Assembly: GCA_020635435.1 (NCBI GenBank)
Contig: JACJZU010000003.1
Span: 248,001 to 312,000, forward strand
Direction: 5' to 3'
DNA length: 64,000 nucleotides
From: Flavobacteriales bacterium
Lineage (GTDB): Bacteria; Bacteroidota; Bacteroidia; NS11-12g; UBA9320
Positions 1 through 7,248 of this stretch are shown one piece after another. Every line of letters starts with the position of its first letter. Position 1 is the first letter of the stretch. A model generated the notes under the pieces. That model saw only the letters and a list, made by a program, of their open reading frames with translations, was not told the origin of the DNA and searched no databases. The translations under genes were made by a program, and so were the position numbers.

Positions 1-17
1 GTTTGCTAACGGCAGTT

Positions 18-1716
18 CGTCTAAAAACCTCCTTCCTCCCGAATATTTATTGCCAATTCTTATGCGACAAGGAATATTCAGGAACTAGCTGACCAAAGTT
101 ATAAAATTGATTCAAATTAGTGCTGAAAGTCTTTTTACTGCTTCTAAGGGCCCGGACAATTTCAATTAGGGCAAAATCAGTGGCAAACAAGGCTTCCAAC
201 CTTGCTTTTCCGAGGATGTTGAACAGGCGCCGGAGATTATAAGCAGTAAAAATGAGACCTACATCTGCCGCTGCTTTGTCGATGCCTTTTTTGGTGGAGA
301 TATAAAAAAAGCCCCATTGTCGTTTGATGATGCCGAAAGGATGCTCTACAATGGCCTGCCTTCGTTTGTACAGGAGCTCTTTTTGTTCCAGATTGACTCG
401 GTTTTGCTCGATATACGGGGCAAATTCAGTTCGCTCTATCACACGTCCTCTTTGGGTGTTTCTGGTGCATAAATGGACTACCGGACATGCTTTGCATGCA
501 GATGTTTTGAAGTGCTGAACTCGAATGGGAGCAGTGTATTTTCTTCCGGGACCGTTTCGGTCTTTTTTGTACCACCTCCCGTTGGTTTTTAAGGTGTGCC
601 CTTGCGGACAGGTATAGCTGTGTAATTCGGCATTGAAGCTAAATTCGGAAACGTTGTAGGCATGGTCGGGGGCCATGGAAGCAGATGAGATATCAGGAAT
701 GGCTACCAGGGTTTCAATGCCGAGTTCCTGGGCTGTTTTGAGCTCGGAACCGGTGTGATATCCTTTGTCGTAGAGGGCGGTAAAATCGGTATGACCGAGT
801 ACATCAGCAGCGCGTTGTAACATGTCGCCCATGGCTTTGCTGTCGTTTTCATTGGTGACTTTGTAGTCAATCAGTAAATTATGCTTGGCATCTACTGTTG
901 TTTGAACGTTGTAGGCTACTTCAGTAATGTTGTTTCGGGTGATGAGCATACGGCTGTCGGGATCGGAGGTGGAGATTTGTACCTCGCCACTGCGCTCCAG
1001 TTCCTGACTCAGTGCCTGATAGGCCATTTTCCTTGCTTCGTGTGTGCTGAGATGCTCCCGAATCAAACGGGCCTGATCCCTATCAGCCATGGAGAGTTCT
1101 TGAGTGTATTGCTCAATTTTGGCATCGATGTAATCGAGGTGCCGCTGAATTTTCTTCTGGTTGTAGTTGTTCTTTTTGGAGTTCTGTGCTCGGAGTTTGG
1201 TGCTGTCGCCGGCAATGAGTTTTCCGCCGATGAGTTCAAAATGACGGGCGATTTGAACGGTAGCCCGGAATACTTTTTTAATGGCCGCAGGATTGTCTTT
1301 GCGGAAGTTGGCAATAGTGTTGTGATCGGGTGCGAGCGAGCACATTAGCCACATCACCTCGATGTTTCGTTTGCATTCTTTTTCCAGGTCTCTGGAGGAA
1401 CGGACTTTATTGAGATACCCGTAAATGAATAATTTGAGCAGAACGGCGGGACGGTAGGCCGGACGCCCGTTTTCATCGAAATCGCATTTAAAACCAAAGT
1501 CCTTTAAATTCAGCGAGTTAACAAAAATGTCAATCAACCGCACCTCGTTATCATGATCAATGGCTTCTTCCAGAGATACCGGAAACAGGCTGATCTGCGA
1601 TCGGTTTAGCCCTTGAATGAATTTCATGATTTAAAGATAAATCTTCGACTAAGAGGAAGGAAAGATCAGAAGGTCTTGTAATACACAATTTGTGAACGGG
1701 GGTGGGGTTATTAGAC
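18..1716 (-). mobile_element. IS1182-family insertion sequence, apparently complete
   Basis: The element holds one transposase gene. Its ends show imperfect terminal inverted repeats: GTCTAAAAACC at 19-29 and, on the other strand, GTCTAATAACC at 1716-1706 (10 of 11 identical). The bases AGTT lie just outside both ends (14-17 and 1717-1720) and may be a 4 bp target duplication. Removing the element joins TGCTAACGGC to AGTTTGACGG, the edge of the fourth attC-like site. Exact ends are uncertain by one or two bases because the repeats are imperfect. Confidence 0.7.
47..1627 (-). CDS. IS1182-family DDE transposase
   Basis: This 526-residue protein has the full length of IS1182-type transposases and no internal stop. 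An N-terminal DUF772-like region (about 15-110, with GRPAYRPAVLLKLFIYGYL) precedes the catalytic part. Candidate DDE residues are Asp141 (GDSTKLRAQ), Asp287 (YDKGYHTG) and Glu428 in VEHPFGIIKRQWGF, the hallmark end motif of the family. Cysteines at about 340-390 (CPQGH, CKACPVVHLC) form the usual zinc-ribbon-like insert. It is the only gene of the element and is presumably active or recently active, since frame and motifs are intact. Confidence 0.95.
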   Translation of the reverse strand: MKFIQGLNRSQISLFPVSLEEAIDHDNEVRLIDIFVNSLNLKDFGFKCDFDENGRPAYRPAVLLKLFIYGYLNKVRSSRDLEKECKRNIEVMWLMCSLAPDHNTIANFRKDNPAAIKKVFRATVQIARHFELIGGKLIAGDSTKLRAQNSKKNNYNQKKIQRHLDYIDAKIEQYTQELSMADRDQARLIREHLSTHEARKMAYQALSQELERSGEVQISTSDPDSRMLITRNNITEVAYNVQTTVDAKHNLLIDYKVTNENDSKAMGDMLQRAADVLGHTDFTALYDKGYHTGSELKTAQELGIETLVAIPDISSASMAPDHAYNVSEFSFNAELHSYTCPQGHTLKTNGRWYKKDRNGPGRKYTAPIRVQHFKTSACKACPVVHLCTRNTQRGRVIERTEFAPYIEQNRVNLEQKELLYKRRQAIVEHPFGIIKRQWGFFYISTKKGIDKAAADVGLIFTAYNLRRLFNILGKARLEALFATDFALIEIVRALRSSKKTFSTNLNQFYNFGQLVPEYSLSHKNWQ

Positions 1717-1717
1717 A

Positions 1718-1849
1718 GTTTGACGGTTGGCAGCTACAAGAAGTTGGCGATTTCGGAGACGAATACTGTCTGCCAGCAGGGAACTTGATACGAAGTACGA
1801 AACTTTATTTAACCACTGAACCACCAATTTCTTGTAGGTGCTGTTATGC
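1718..1849 (-). repeat. attC-like recombination site 4 (imperfect palindrome)
   Basis: Read on the minus strand, the site starts with CGCATAAC (1850-1843) just after the exported-protein gene and ends near GTCAAAC (1724-1718), where the IS begins. Its arms pair well: CACCTACAAGAAATTGG against GCAGCTACAAGAAGTTGG read from the other strand. Length is about 132 bp, close to the other three sites. The initial GTTATGCGT (1843-1851, plus strand) equals the 5' edge of the same cassette read on the minus strand at 2409-2401. The true outer end may be TGCTAAC at 4-10, displaced by the IS insertion. Confidence 0.6.
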
Positions 1850-1858
1850 GTTGGCCAT

Positions 1859-2377
1859 CTATTCAAGTTGTCTAACGTCAATTTTTTCAAGTCCCTTTAT
1901 ATATCTGCGTCCTGTTTTCAAGTCTGCTGTCGAGATGAATAAAATTCTTTGTCCTAAGTCTTTAAGTTTCTGACCTTCCATTTCTGACACTATGAAAAAA
2001 TTGTTTCCTATCTCGGTGTTATAAATTTCATTCCAAGAAAAAACTACTCTGTATCCGTCTGAAGCGATAAATACGAAGTAAAATTCATTGAGAAACTTTG
2101 GCTTGTCATAAACATATATAATTGATGCAAGCAAAGTCTTGAGAGGAATTCCACTCATTCCAGTCAAGGTGTCTTTAACTTCTCCTTTGTGATTGTAAAT
2201 AATTTGGTCTTTTATTGCTGTCTTAGGAAATGTGTCAAGGTCTGCTAATTTGAATACAGTTGGATTTTTTATTTTACCCGTCACCTGTAATGAATCGGTA
2301 GGAGGGATTGTCCTTTGTGCGCTTACTGAGAAGTTTGTCAGTATGGCAATTATCAAAATTAGAATTCTTATTTTCAT
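1859..2377 (-). CDS. Small exported protein, molybdopterin-oxidoreductase-like fold
   Basis: This 172-residue protein starts with a clear signal peptide (residues 1-20, ending SVSAQ). The rest resembles the short, solitary version of the sulfite-oxidase-type molybdopterin-binding domain: VTGKIKNPTVFKLADLDTFP near 32-51, a GMSGIPLKTLLA block near 73-84, and a FIASDGYRVVFSWNEI block near 103-118. I see no obvious cofactor-ligating Cys, so it may bind something else. It is the only gene of its cassette, lying between attC-like sites 3 and 4, and its stop is 9 bp from the start of site 4. Function in the periplasm is inferred only from fold resemblance. Confidence 0.6.
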   Translation of the reverse strand: MKIRILILIIAILTNFSVSAQRTIPPTDSLQVTGKIKNPTVFKLADLDTFPKTAIKDQIIYNHKGEVKDTLTGMSGIPLKTLLASIIYVYDKPKFLNEFYFVFIASDGYRVVFSWNEIYNTEIGNNFFIVSEMEGQKLKDLGQRILFISTADLKTGRRYIKGLEKIDVRQLE

Positions 2378-2402
2378 ACGTTGTCTGTCTCTTTTGGCTT
2401 AC

Positions 2403-2533
2403 GCATAACGATTTGAATATGGTGCGTTTGGCATTTCAAAGCTCCAAACTTTCAATTTACTACTATGTTTCTTAATTGCATTCAACTTTAATTTTAGCAC
2501 TACCTGCCAAATGCACTATATTTTTTGTTGTGT
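2403..2533 (-). repeat. attC-like recombination site 3 (imperfect palindrome)
   Basis: On the minus strand the site begins with AAACACAAC (2535-2527) right after the TIR gene and ends with CGTTATGC (2410-2403). The arms ATATAGTGCATTTGGCAG and, from the other end, ATATGGTGCGTTTGGCAT match at 15 of 18 positions. The first bases are the reverse complement of the 5' edge of the TIR cassette (GTTGTGTTT at 3306-3298), as expected when a cassette carries its own attC. Length is about 131 bp. Confidence 0.65.
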
Positions 2534-2549
2534 TTAGTTTTTTATTCAA

Positions 2550-3254
2550 TTATATAGTTTCTTCTTCGACTTTCACTAATTCGGCTAATTTCAACGCAAC
2601 TTTGTACATCGATTCCTCATTCGTGTCAAGTCCGCTTCTTGAACCAAGTAAAGGGCTGACTTCACGAAGCCTTTCAAATGTCGTGTTATGGACTATTGGA
2701 ACAAGTAAATCACGAGCTAAAAGAGCAGAAAGTTCTTTTTCAGCAATTCCTTCATTTCTTACTCTGTCAATAAAATTTGGTGTTACTAAAACAATTCCGA
2801 TTCTTGAATTTGCTAATCCTTTGTCAATTTCTCGTAGTAAGGATGAACCTAACAGGACATCTTTTTCACTAAACCAAACTGATACGCCGTTTTCTTCAAG
2901 CAAGTCGTGTAATTCTTTTGCCGATTCTTTTCGGTCATCCCAAGCGTGACATAGAAAAACATCTCGAAGGTCAGGAATAACAGCACGTTTTTCAACATTT
3001 TCACGCACTGGTGTTAAAGTCCAAATTTCAGCTGGTGTATAATAAACACTTGATGTAGGACTTGACCAGCTTGCTTTTCTATTTCTTGTGCTTCCGCCAC
3101 TTGAACTTCCACTTCCGTAACTACTTCGGTAGGATGGGTAAGATGGTGTATAGGATGAATATGAACTATATCCTCCACGTCCTCCACAGGCAGGGCAATT
3201 AGCTCTTCCACTTGCTGTTCTATGTCCTCTATAAGGTGCTGTACATCTTGCCAT
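2550..3254 (-). CDS. TIR-domain protein with Gly/Ser/Tyr-rich N-terminus
   Basis: This 234-residue protein starts with a basic stretch holding Cys4, Cys20 and a CPAC motif (20-23), possibly a metal knuckle. A low-complexity Ser/Tyr/Gly linker follows (28-70), then a C-terminal TIR domain (about 97-190): DVFLCHAWDD (98-107) as beta-A, SVWFSEKDVLLGSSL as the BB-loop region, IGIVLVTPNFI (152-162), and EKELSALL with Glu174 at the position of the catalytic NADase glutamate of SARM1 and bacterial TIRs. No membrane segment or death-fold partner domain is seen. It is the sole gene of an attC-bounded cassette. NAD cleavage in phage defence or signalling is a family-based inference; no Thoeris-type ThsA partner lies in the window. 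Confidence 0.85.
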   Translation of the reverse strand: MARCTAPYRGHRTASGRANCPACGGRGGYSSYSSYTPSYPSYRSSYGSGSSSGGSTRNRKASWSSPTSSVYYTPAEIWTLTPVRENVEKRAVIPDLRDVFLCHAWDDRKESAKELHDLLEENGVSVWFSEKDVLLGSSLLREIDKGLANSRIGIVLVTPNFIDRVRNEGIAEKELSALLARDLLVPIVHNTTFERLREVSPLLGSRSGLDTNEESMYKVALKLAELVKVEEETI

Positions 3255-3299
3255 AATTTTCTTTATTTTCTATTAAGTTCTGATTTTCTGAAATTAAAA

Positions 3300-3432
3300 A
3301 CACAACGTTTTGCGGCTTGGCTTAGTGGTGGATTTTTAGCACAAATGTTCATACGAAGAACTGCACTTGAACCTACCACAAAACTGTCATACGAAGCAAT
3401 GCACCCGCCATTACGCCAAACCGCTGTTAGGC
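3300..3432 (-). repeat. attC-like recombination site 2 (imperfect palindrome)
   Basis: On the minus strand it opens with GCCTAAC (3432-3426), a perfect RYYYAAC box, and closes with CGTTGTGT (3307-3300), near the GTTRRRY box. The arms are GCGGTTTGGCGTAATGGCGG and, from the opposite end, GCGGCTTGGCTTAGTGGTGG (15 of 20 identical). The start box with neighbours, plus-strand GTTAGGCGTA at 3426-3435, equals the 5' edge of the same cassette at 4953-4944 read on the minus strand. Length 133 bp. Confidence 0.7.
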
Positions 3433-3514
3433 GTATGTGCTTCTTTTTCACCATACTAAATTACAAAAGTCGGAACATAAATGTCCCGACTTGAAAAATT
3501 TGATGTAATGTTTG

Positions 3515-3886
3515 TCAGCCAATTACTCTTTTGTCCTTTGTTGAAAACTTTGCATAAACCAGTAATGCTCCAATTACCATTATGTTTCTAAAAATGTTAA
3601 GCATATCGTTTTCACTTGTTGATGCTCTTGGAATATGAACAATAAAAATCATAAGCAATACGTACAACGCCATTAGAACTGTCGCTAATTTGTCGTATTT
3701 GCCAATTAAGCAACTTACAATGAACGCTAAAATAAGAACTCCTGTAAAGTAATTCCAAAAAAGCGGTGCAGGCAACCAAGAAGGAATAAAACTTGCTCCA
3801 ACTTGTGGCATACCGAAATGTAAACCAACGTAAAGCAAAAACGAAAGAGGGAAAATGTATCGTCCCAAGTTTAATATTTTGTCCAT
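3515..3886 (-). CDS. DoxX-like small membrane protein
   Basis: A 123-residue integral membrane protein with about four hydrophobic helices (roughly 8-25, 44-63, 67-86 and 98-112), the size and layout of DoxX/DoxD-like proteins. It starts ATG 12 bp after the stop of the YciI-like gene, so the two are probably co-translated. It is the last gene of a three-gene cassette and is followed by attC-like site 2. DoxX relatives have been linked to quinone or thiosulfate redox chemistry, but nothing here fixes the substrate. Confidence 0.65.
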   Translation of the reverse strand: MDKILNLGRYIFPLSFLLYVGLHFGMPQVGASFIPSWLPAPLFWNYFTGVLILAFIVSCLIGKYDKLATVLMALYVLLMIFIVHIPRASTSENDMLNIFRNIMVIGALLVYAKFSTKDKRVIG

Positions 3887-3898
3887 TCTTTGAATTGT

Positions 3899-4252
3899 TT
3901 AGTTGGTTGGAAAAGGAATTAAAGGTCTAATTTCAACGGAACTTTTTGGGTGTTTCAGAATTGGGCAGGTTTTGCTCCATTCTTGCACTTCTTCAATGTT
4001 GTCTGATTTGCAAATTAAAAAACCTGAAACCAAAACGCTGTCCACTTCCTTGTGTGGTCTAGCTTTTACTTCGTTGTTGTTGACAATTGTAGCGTCATAG
4101 CGAATTGGTGCGGTATGAACCAATTTGCCTTGCATTGCGATATTGCCAATCCACGATTGCCACTTAGGCATATCTTCGGCCATATCTTGTGAGGTTGCTA
4201 AGTAGCCATTTTCAGCACTTGCGTTGCGAAATAGTAATAAATACTCTGTCAT
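3899..4252 (-). CDS. YciI-like domain protein
   Basis: A 117-residue cytoplasmic protein of the YCII-related alpha/beta-barrel family: it starts with the family's EYLLLFRN strand, has MPKWQSWIGNIAMQGKLVHTAP in the middle and ends with a strand plus VEIRPLIPF. The Bacteroidota members of this type often sit beside ECF sigma factors or small regulators; here the neighbours are a Crp-type regulator upstream and a DoxX-like protein downstream in the same cassette. The enzymatic role of such proteins is generally unproven. Confidence 0.7.
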   Translation of the reverse strand: MTEYLLLFRNASAENGYLATSQDMAEDMPKWQSWIGNIAMQGKLVHTAPIRYDATIVNNNEVKARPHKEVDSVLVSGFLICKSDNIEEVQEWSKTCPILKHPKSSVEIRPLIPFPTN

Positions 4253-4332
4253 TGTTTTGAAATTTAAATTGTGAATGATGGAGCAAAATTCAACAATAAA
4301 ATTTTCGTGAATGATGACAAAAGTCTACAATT

Positions 4333-4902
4333 TCAAAGCTGTGCTTTTAGTCTGCTAAAAACGTCTTTATTGATACCTAAGTAAGAAGCAATGAGTTTGC
4401 TCGAAAGTCTTGTCATAATCATTGGTCGGTATTCCATCAACCACTTTATCCTGTCCAAAGCTGACAGAGAAACAAACGTATTGATGCGATAAACAGAATT
4501 GGCATAGGATGCTTCAAGAATTTGTTTATACACTTTGTCAAACTGAGGAACAGTTTCCATCATTTTTTGAAAGGATTGTCGGTCTATTGCAAAAAGTTCG
4601 CAGGGCTCAACTGTTCTAATATTTTCTGTAGCTGGTTTGCCACTTCCAAAACTTTGAAGTTCTGAACACCAATTGTCTTCAATTACAATGTCTCGGGTTG
4701 TTTCGTTGTAGTCCTTGTCGTATACGTAAACTTGCAAACAGCCTTTGGCAATAAAATAAACGTATTTGCAAGTGTCGCCCTGCTGTAAAAGTTGTTCGTT
4801 TCTTTTAGTTGTGATGTGTTTAAAATTGGAAAGTACCTTGTCTAAATTGTCAAGGTCGTTTCCAAGTCGGGCTATAATATGATTTCGTAAAACCTCTATC
4901 AT
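4333..4902 (-). CDS. Crp/Fnr-family transcription regulator
   Basis: A 189-residue protein typical of Bacteroidota Crp-like regulators. An N-terminal cyclic-nucleotide-binding-like beta-roll (about 20-120; LQQGDTCKYVYFIAKGCLQVYV at 39-60) is followed by a helical hinge and a short C-terminal winged helix ending SSKLIASYLGINKDVFSRLKAQL, where ASYLGI and FSRLKA form the recognition helix. It lies first in a three-gene cassette, 80 bp upstream of the YciI-like gene, so it may control the two downstream genes. The effector is unknown; the usual cAMP-binding Arg-Ser pair is not obvious. Confidence 0.85.
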   Translation of the reverse strand: MIEVLRNHIIARLGNDLDNLDKVLSNFKHITTKRNEQLLQQGDTCKYVYFIAKGCLQVYVYDKDYNETTRDIVIEDNWCSELQSFGSGKPATENIRTVEPCELFAIDRQSFQKMMETVPQFDKVYKQILEASYANSVYRINTFVSLSALDRIKWLMEYRPMIMTRLSSKLIASYLGINKDVFSRLKAQL

Positions 4903-4946
4903 TTCTTATCTGTCGTTTATGTTTGCTATATCATTGGTAGCATTAC

Positions 4947-5080
4947 GCCTAACGTTTTCGGGCTTGGCGTTCGGGCGGGTTTCGGAGCACAAAACTGTCT
5001 GCTAGCACTGAACTTAAATAGAAGCAAAAAGGTCTAAGTTTGCACGTCAGCCCGCCTGACGCAAAACCCGTGTTACAAGC
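4947..5080 (-). repeat. attC-like recombination site 1 (imperfect palindrome)
   Basis: On the minus strand the site opens with GCTTGTAAC (5080-5072) and closes with CGTTAGGC (4954-4947), a perfect GTTRRRY box. The inner arms CGGGTTTTGCGTCAGGCGGG and, read from the other end, CGGGCTTGGCGTTCGGGCGGG align with few differences. GTTACAAGC, the exact reverse complement of the opening box, occurs at 5995-5987 on the minus strand, just upstream of the AbiJ-like gene: the other edge of the same cassette. Length 134 bp. Confidence 0.7.
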
Positions 5081-5106
5081 TGCCTTTCTTTTTATTGTCA
5101 ACGGTG

Positions 5107-5961
5107 TCATTTGGTTGTCTTGGCTTCTTTTTGTCTTAAGTAATTAATAAATGCGCTACAAGCTACAAGCATAAATTTTGCATCTTCTTGATTTAAATTG
5201 TCGTCATCTAATAGAGCGTGTCTAATGCCATCTGCGTCACTTGTATAGCCATACAAACTGCTAAATGAATTTTTCAGTGCAGGGTGTATGTTATTGTCCT
5301 TTTCAATTTGATTTAACGCTTGTCCAAGTGTCGCTTTAGGATTACCTGTCAAAATTGAACAATATGATTCAACTGCACTAATTGATTCTTTAATAGAATT
5401 TCTATAGTCTGGTGTTTTCCTGTCGGAAAAGAGTTCTAAAGCACGATTTAAATGTGTCTTTACGGGCTTAAGAGTGTCTGCTATACTTAGTGCTTCTTCA
5501 ATTGATTCAACTTCTTCTTTCGAACTTATTTGTGTCAATGTACCATTTACAAAACGATATGCAGAAAGCTCTCTCTCGTAAACATTGTTACAATACTCTA
5601 TAAAACTCTCATTTGTCTGACTGTAGTGGTCGGGTGTGTAATTTAGAGGGACGAATTCTATAAAGTCATATATCTCATACCACTCACAACTGTAAAAAAA
5701 CTTTTTAATAATAGGTTGTAAACGGTCAAAAATTTTTGGCATTTCATCAAGTCTGTTTTTGAAGAAATGTATCCAAATTCTTGTCAACAATACTACAACG
5801 TCTTTTGAATTGCTGTTTATCCAATCGTCTTTTACTTTTCCGTCCCAATAAAAAATAGTCAAGCCATTCCAAAGTGCATTCTTCAAATCTTCGTCAATGG
5901 TATCAGTCTGAATTACACTCTTTATTGGTGTCTTGCCTATACGCTGTGAAAATAATTTCAT
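5107..5961 (-). CDS. AbiJ-NTD4 domain protein with HEPN-like C-terminus
   Basis: A 284-residue soluble protein. The first part (about 1-135; MKLFSQRIG...DEDLKNALWNGL) resembles the AbiJ N-terminal domain type 4 found at the front of abortive-infection-type proteins. The second part (about 165-275) is helical, with a run KESISAVESYCSILTG and a GIRHALL motif (Arg247-His248), resembling HEPN-like domains attached to AbiJ-NTDs. Such proteins are presumed RNA-targeting toxins in phage defence; that is inference here. It is the only gene of the first cassette and is AT-rich compared with the housekeeping genes. Confidence 0.65.
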   Translation of the reverse strand: MKLFSQRIGKTPIKSVIQTDTIDEDLKNALWNGLTIFYWDGKVKDDWINSNSKDVVVLLTRIWIHFFKNRLDEMPKIFDRLQPIIKKFFYSCEWYEIYDFIEFVPLNYTPDHYSQTNESFIEYCNNVYERELSAYRFVNGTLTQISSKEEVESIEEALSIADTLKPVKTHLNRALELFSDRKTPDYRNSIKESISAVESYCSILTGNPKATLGQALNQIEKDNNIHPALKNSFSSLYGYTSDADGIRHALLDDDNLNQEDAKFMLVACSAFINYLRQKEAKTTK

Positions 5962-6042
5962 TTCTTAGAGTCTTTTTATTAAGGTTGCTTGTAACTACTT
6001 ATAAGCGTGTATTTGTTGCACTAATCTACCCAAATATGCTAT

Positions 6043-6074
6043 ATATACGCACATTCGTTGCGTATATTTTTTTT
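6043..6074 (+). terminator. Hairpin with T-run
   Basis: Nine-base arms ATATACGCA (6043-6051) and TGCGTATAT (6059-6067) pair perfectly around a 7-base loop and run directly into eight T on the plus strand. The form is that of an intrinsic terminator for plus-strand transcription, although no plus-strand gene lies upstream. It stands 50 bp outside the first cassette edge. Confidence 0.55.
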
Positions 6075-6481
6075 CCGATATTCAATCAGATTCTTGTCGT
6101 AACGGATACTCCTGCCCAAACTATTCAATCGCCTCTATATGCTCGCATTAAGAACACGATATGACCAACAAAGTCCCAACTGATCGAACCTCTACCGATC
6201 CCTGAATCTGTTTTGCGAAAATATTACCAGTACTGGATGGATCTTCGGAGATGAAGTTCAGGTCAGACAATGCTTGATTTCGATCTTTAAAAGGGATTTA
6301 AAGGGATTTAAAGTGGGTTGGACACATTCCCTTTGTATTCATGAGAGGATTCAAACGCCTAGTGCCGTACATTGAAATGTTGGATACGTATCTGCATTCT
6401 ACAGAGATCAACAAAATTTGCAAGTGAAGATGATATCCACAAATAGCGCTAGATGCACTTGAAGTGCAACGCGCACATGCC

Positions 6482-6495
6482 CGGTAGAACTACCG
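6482..6495 (-). terminator. Short hairpin downstream of the DinB-like gene
   Basis: CGGTAG (6482-6487) and CTACCG (6490-6495) form a perfect six-pair stem with a two-base loop, 31 bp after the stop of the DinB-like gene. There is no clear U-tract, so termination is only possible. Confidence 0.35.
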
Positions 6496-6526
6496 CTATT
6501 GAAAAGGAGTCGTATTGGGGACCTGA

Positions 6527-7084
6527 TCAAGCCGTGGCCTGTAACAGGATAAGCCCATTCTTAACGTTCATGGCCTGATTCAAATGGCGATACTGGTGTT
6601 GGATAATGATCTCTATGGCAGTATCCAGTTCATAGGTGATATTCCGGTTGGCCGGAGAGGAGATAACCACACCTTTGCCGATGTGATTTTTAAGCGTATC
6701 GATCCATTGTTTCAACAATTGCTGCGATTCTTCGAAAAGATCGATGATGCTGCTATCGATCCACTTATCCGAAGGCTCCCAAATGCCGATGGTGTTCGAC
6801 TTGCGCTCGTTATCCGGCAGAACAGACTGGAGGATCAGCTTACCGATGGTTCGGTTGTAAAAGCTGAGTTTCCCAACCAAAGGTATTTTATTCCTGCCCG
6901 TCCTCAAATTCTCAAATATTGGAAAGTACGAGCGATTCACCGTATCGAGATGGTCAATCACTTCTCCAATACTCCAACTATCCGTACCCGGCTTTAAATT
7001 CAGCTGATCCGTGCTCAACGATCCGAACTCACTTCTGAATTGTGCACTGATCTCATCGATTTGTGTGATCCATTGGCTTACCAT
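6527..7084 (-). CDS. DinB-like domain protein
   Basis: A 185-residue four-helix protein of the DinB/YfiT-like metalloenzyme superfamily. The metal triad is visible as His45 (IDHL), His163 and His167 (QHQYRHLNQA), matching the family's H-x(n)-H-x3-H arrangement. The common opening SWSIGEVIDHLDTVN at 36-50 is also present. Relatives include thiol transferases (bacillithiol S-transferase, mycothiol maleylpyruvate isomerase) but most bacterial copies have unknown substrates. It starts at ATG and stands alone, divergent from the next gene. Confidence 0.85.
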   Translation of the reverse strand: MVSQWITQIDEISAQFRSEFGSLSTDQLNLKPGTDSWSIGEVIDHLDTVNRSYFPIFENLRTGRNKIPLVGKLSFYNRTIGKLILQSVLPDNERKSNTIGIWEPSDKWIDSSIIDLFEESQQLLKQWIDTLKNHIGKGVVISSPANRNITYELDTAIEIIIQHQYRHLNQAMNVKNGLILLQATA

Positions 7085-7248
7085 GACGCTTATGCCCCAA
7101 CCGAATATAGTGTATTTAAACGGATATTACACCTGCCTGACAAAATTTTTCCCCGGATTTTGATCTCTCCTCGCTTTCATCGATCGTTGAAGAGACGAAC
7201 AGATTTTGTCCGTCCTTCTAAATTCAGTATCTTGGTTCTTCTAATGTT

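Larger units (their letters stand above)
5962..6526. other. Gene-free stretch at the edge of the cassette array
   Basis: No convincing gene lies here. GTTACAAGC on the minus strand at 5995-5987 marks the 5' edge of the first cassette. Then come a hairpin with a T-run (6043-6074), a direct repeat AAGGGATTTA at 6291-6300 and 6301-6310, a palindrome TGCACTT-G-AAGTGCA at 6454-6468, and a hairpin at 6482-6495. A 42-codon open stretch at 6302-6427 on the plus strand matches nothing I know. If the array is an integron, its attachment site and cassette promoter would be expected near 5990-6100 and the integrase beyond; no integrase is visible. Confidence 0.6.

Noticed and set aside
1692..1973. Plus-strand open frame of 93 codons
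   Set aside because: It lies across attC-like site 4 and antisense to the exported-protein gene and has no protein features.
6302..6427. 42-codon open stretch as an integrase remnant
   Set aside because: I looked for the tyrosine-recombinase C-terminal pattern (H-x2-R, LGH, Y) and did not find it; it stays unassigned.
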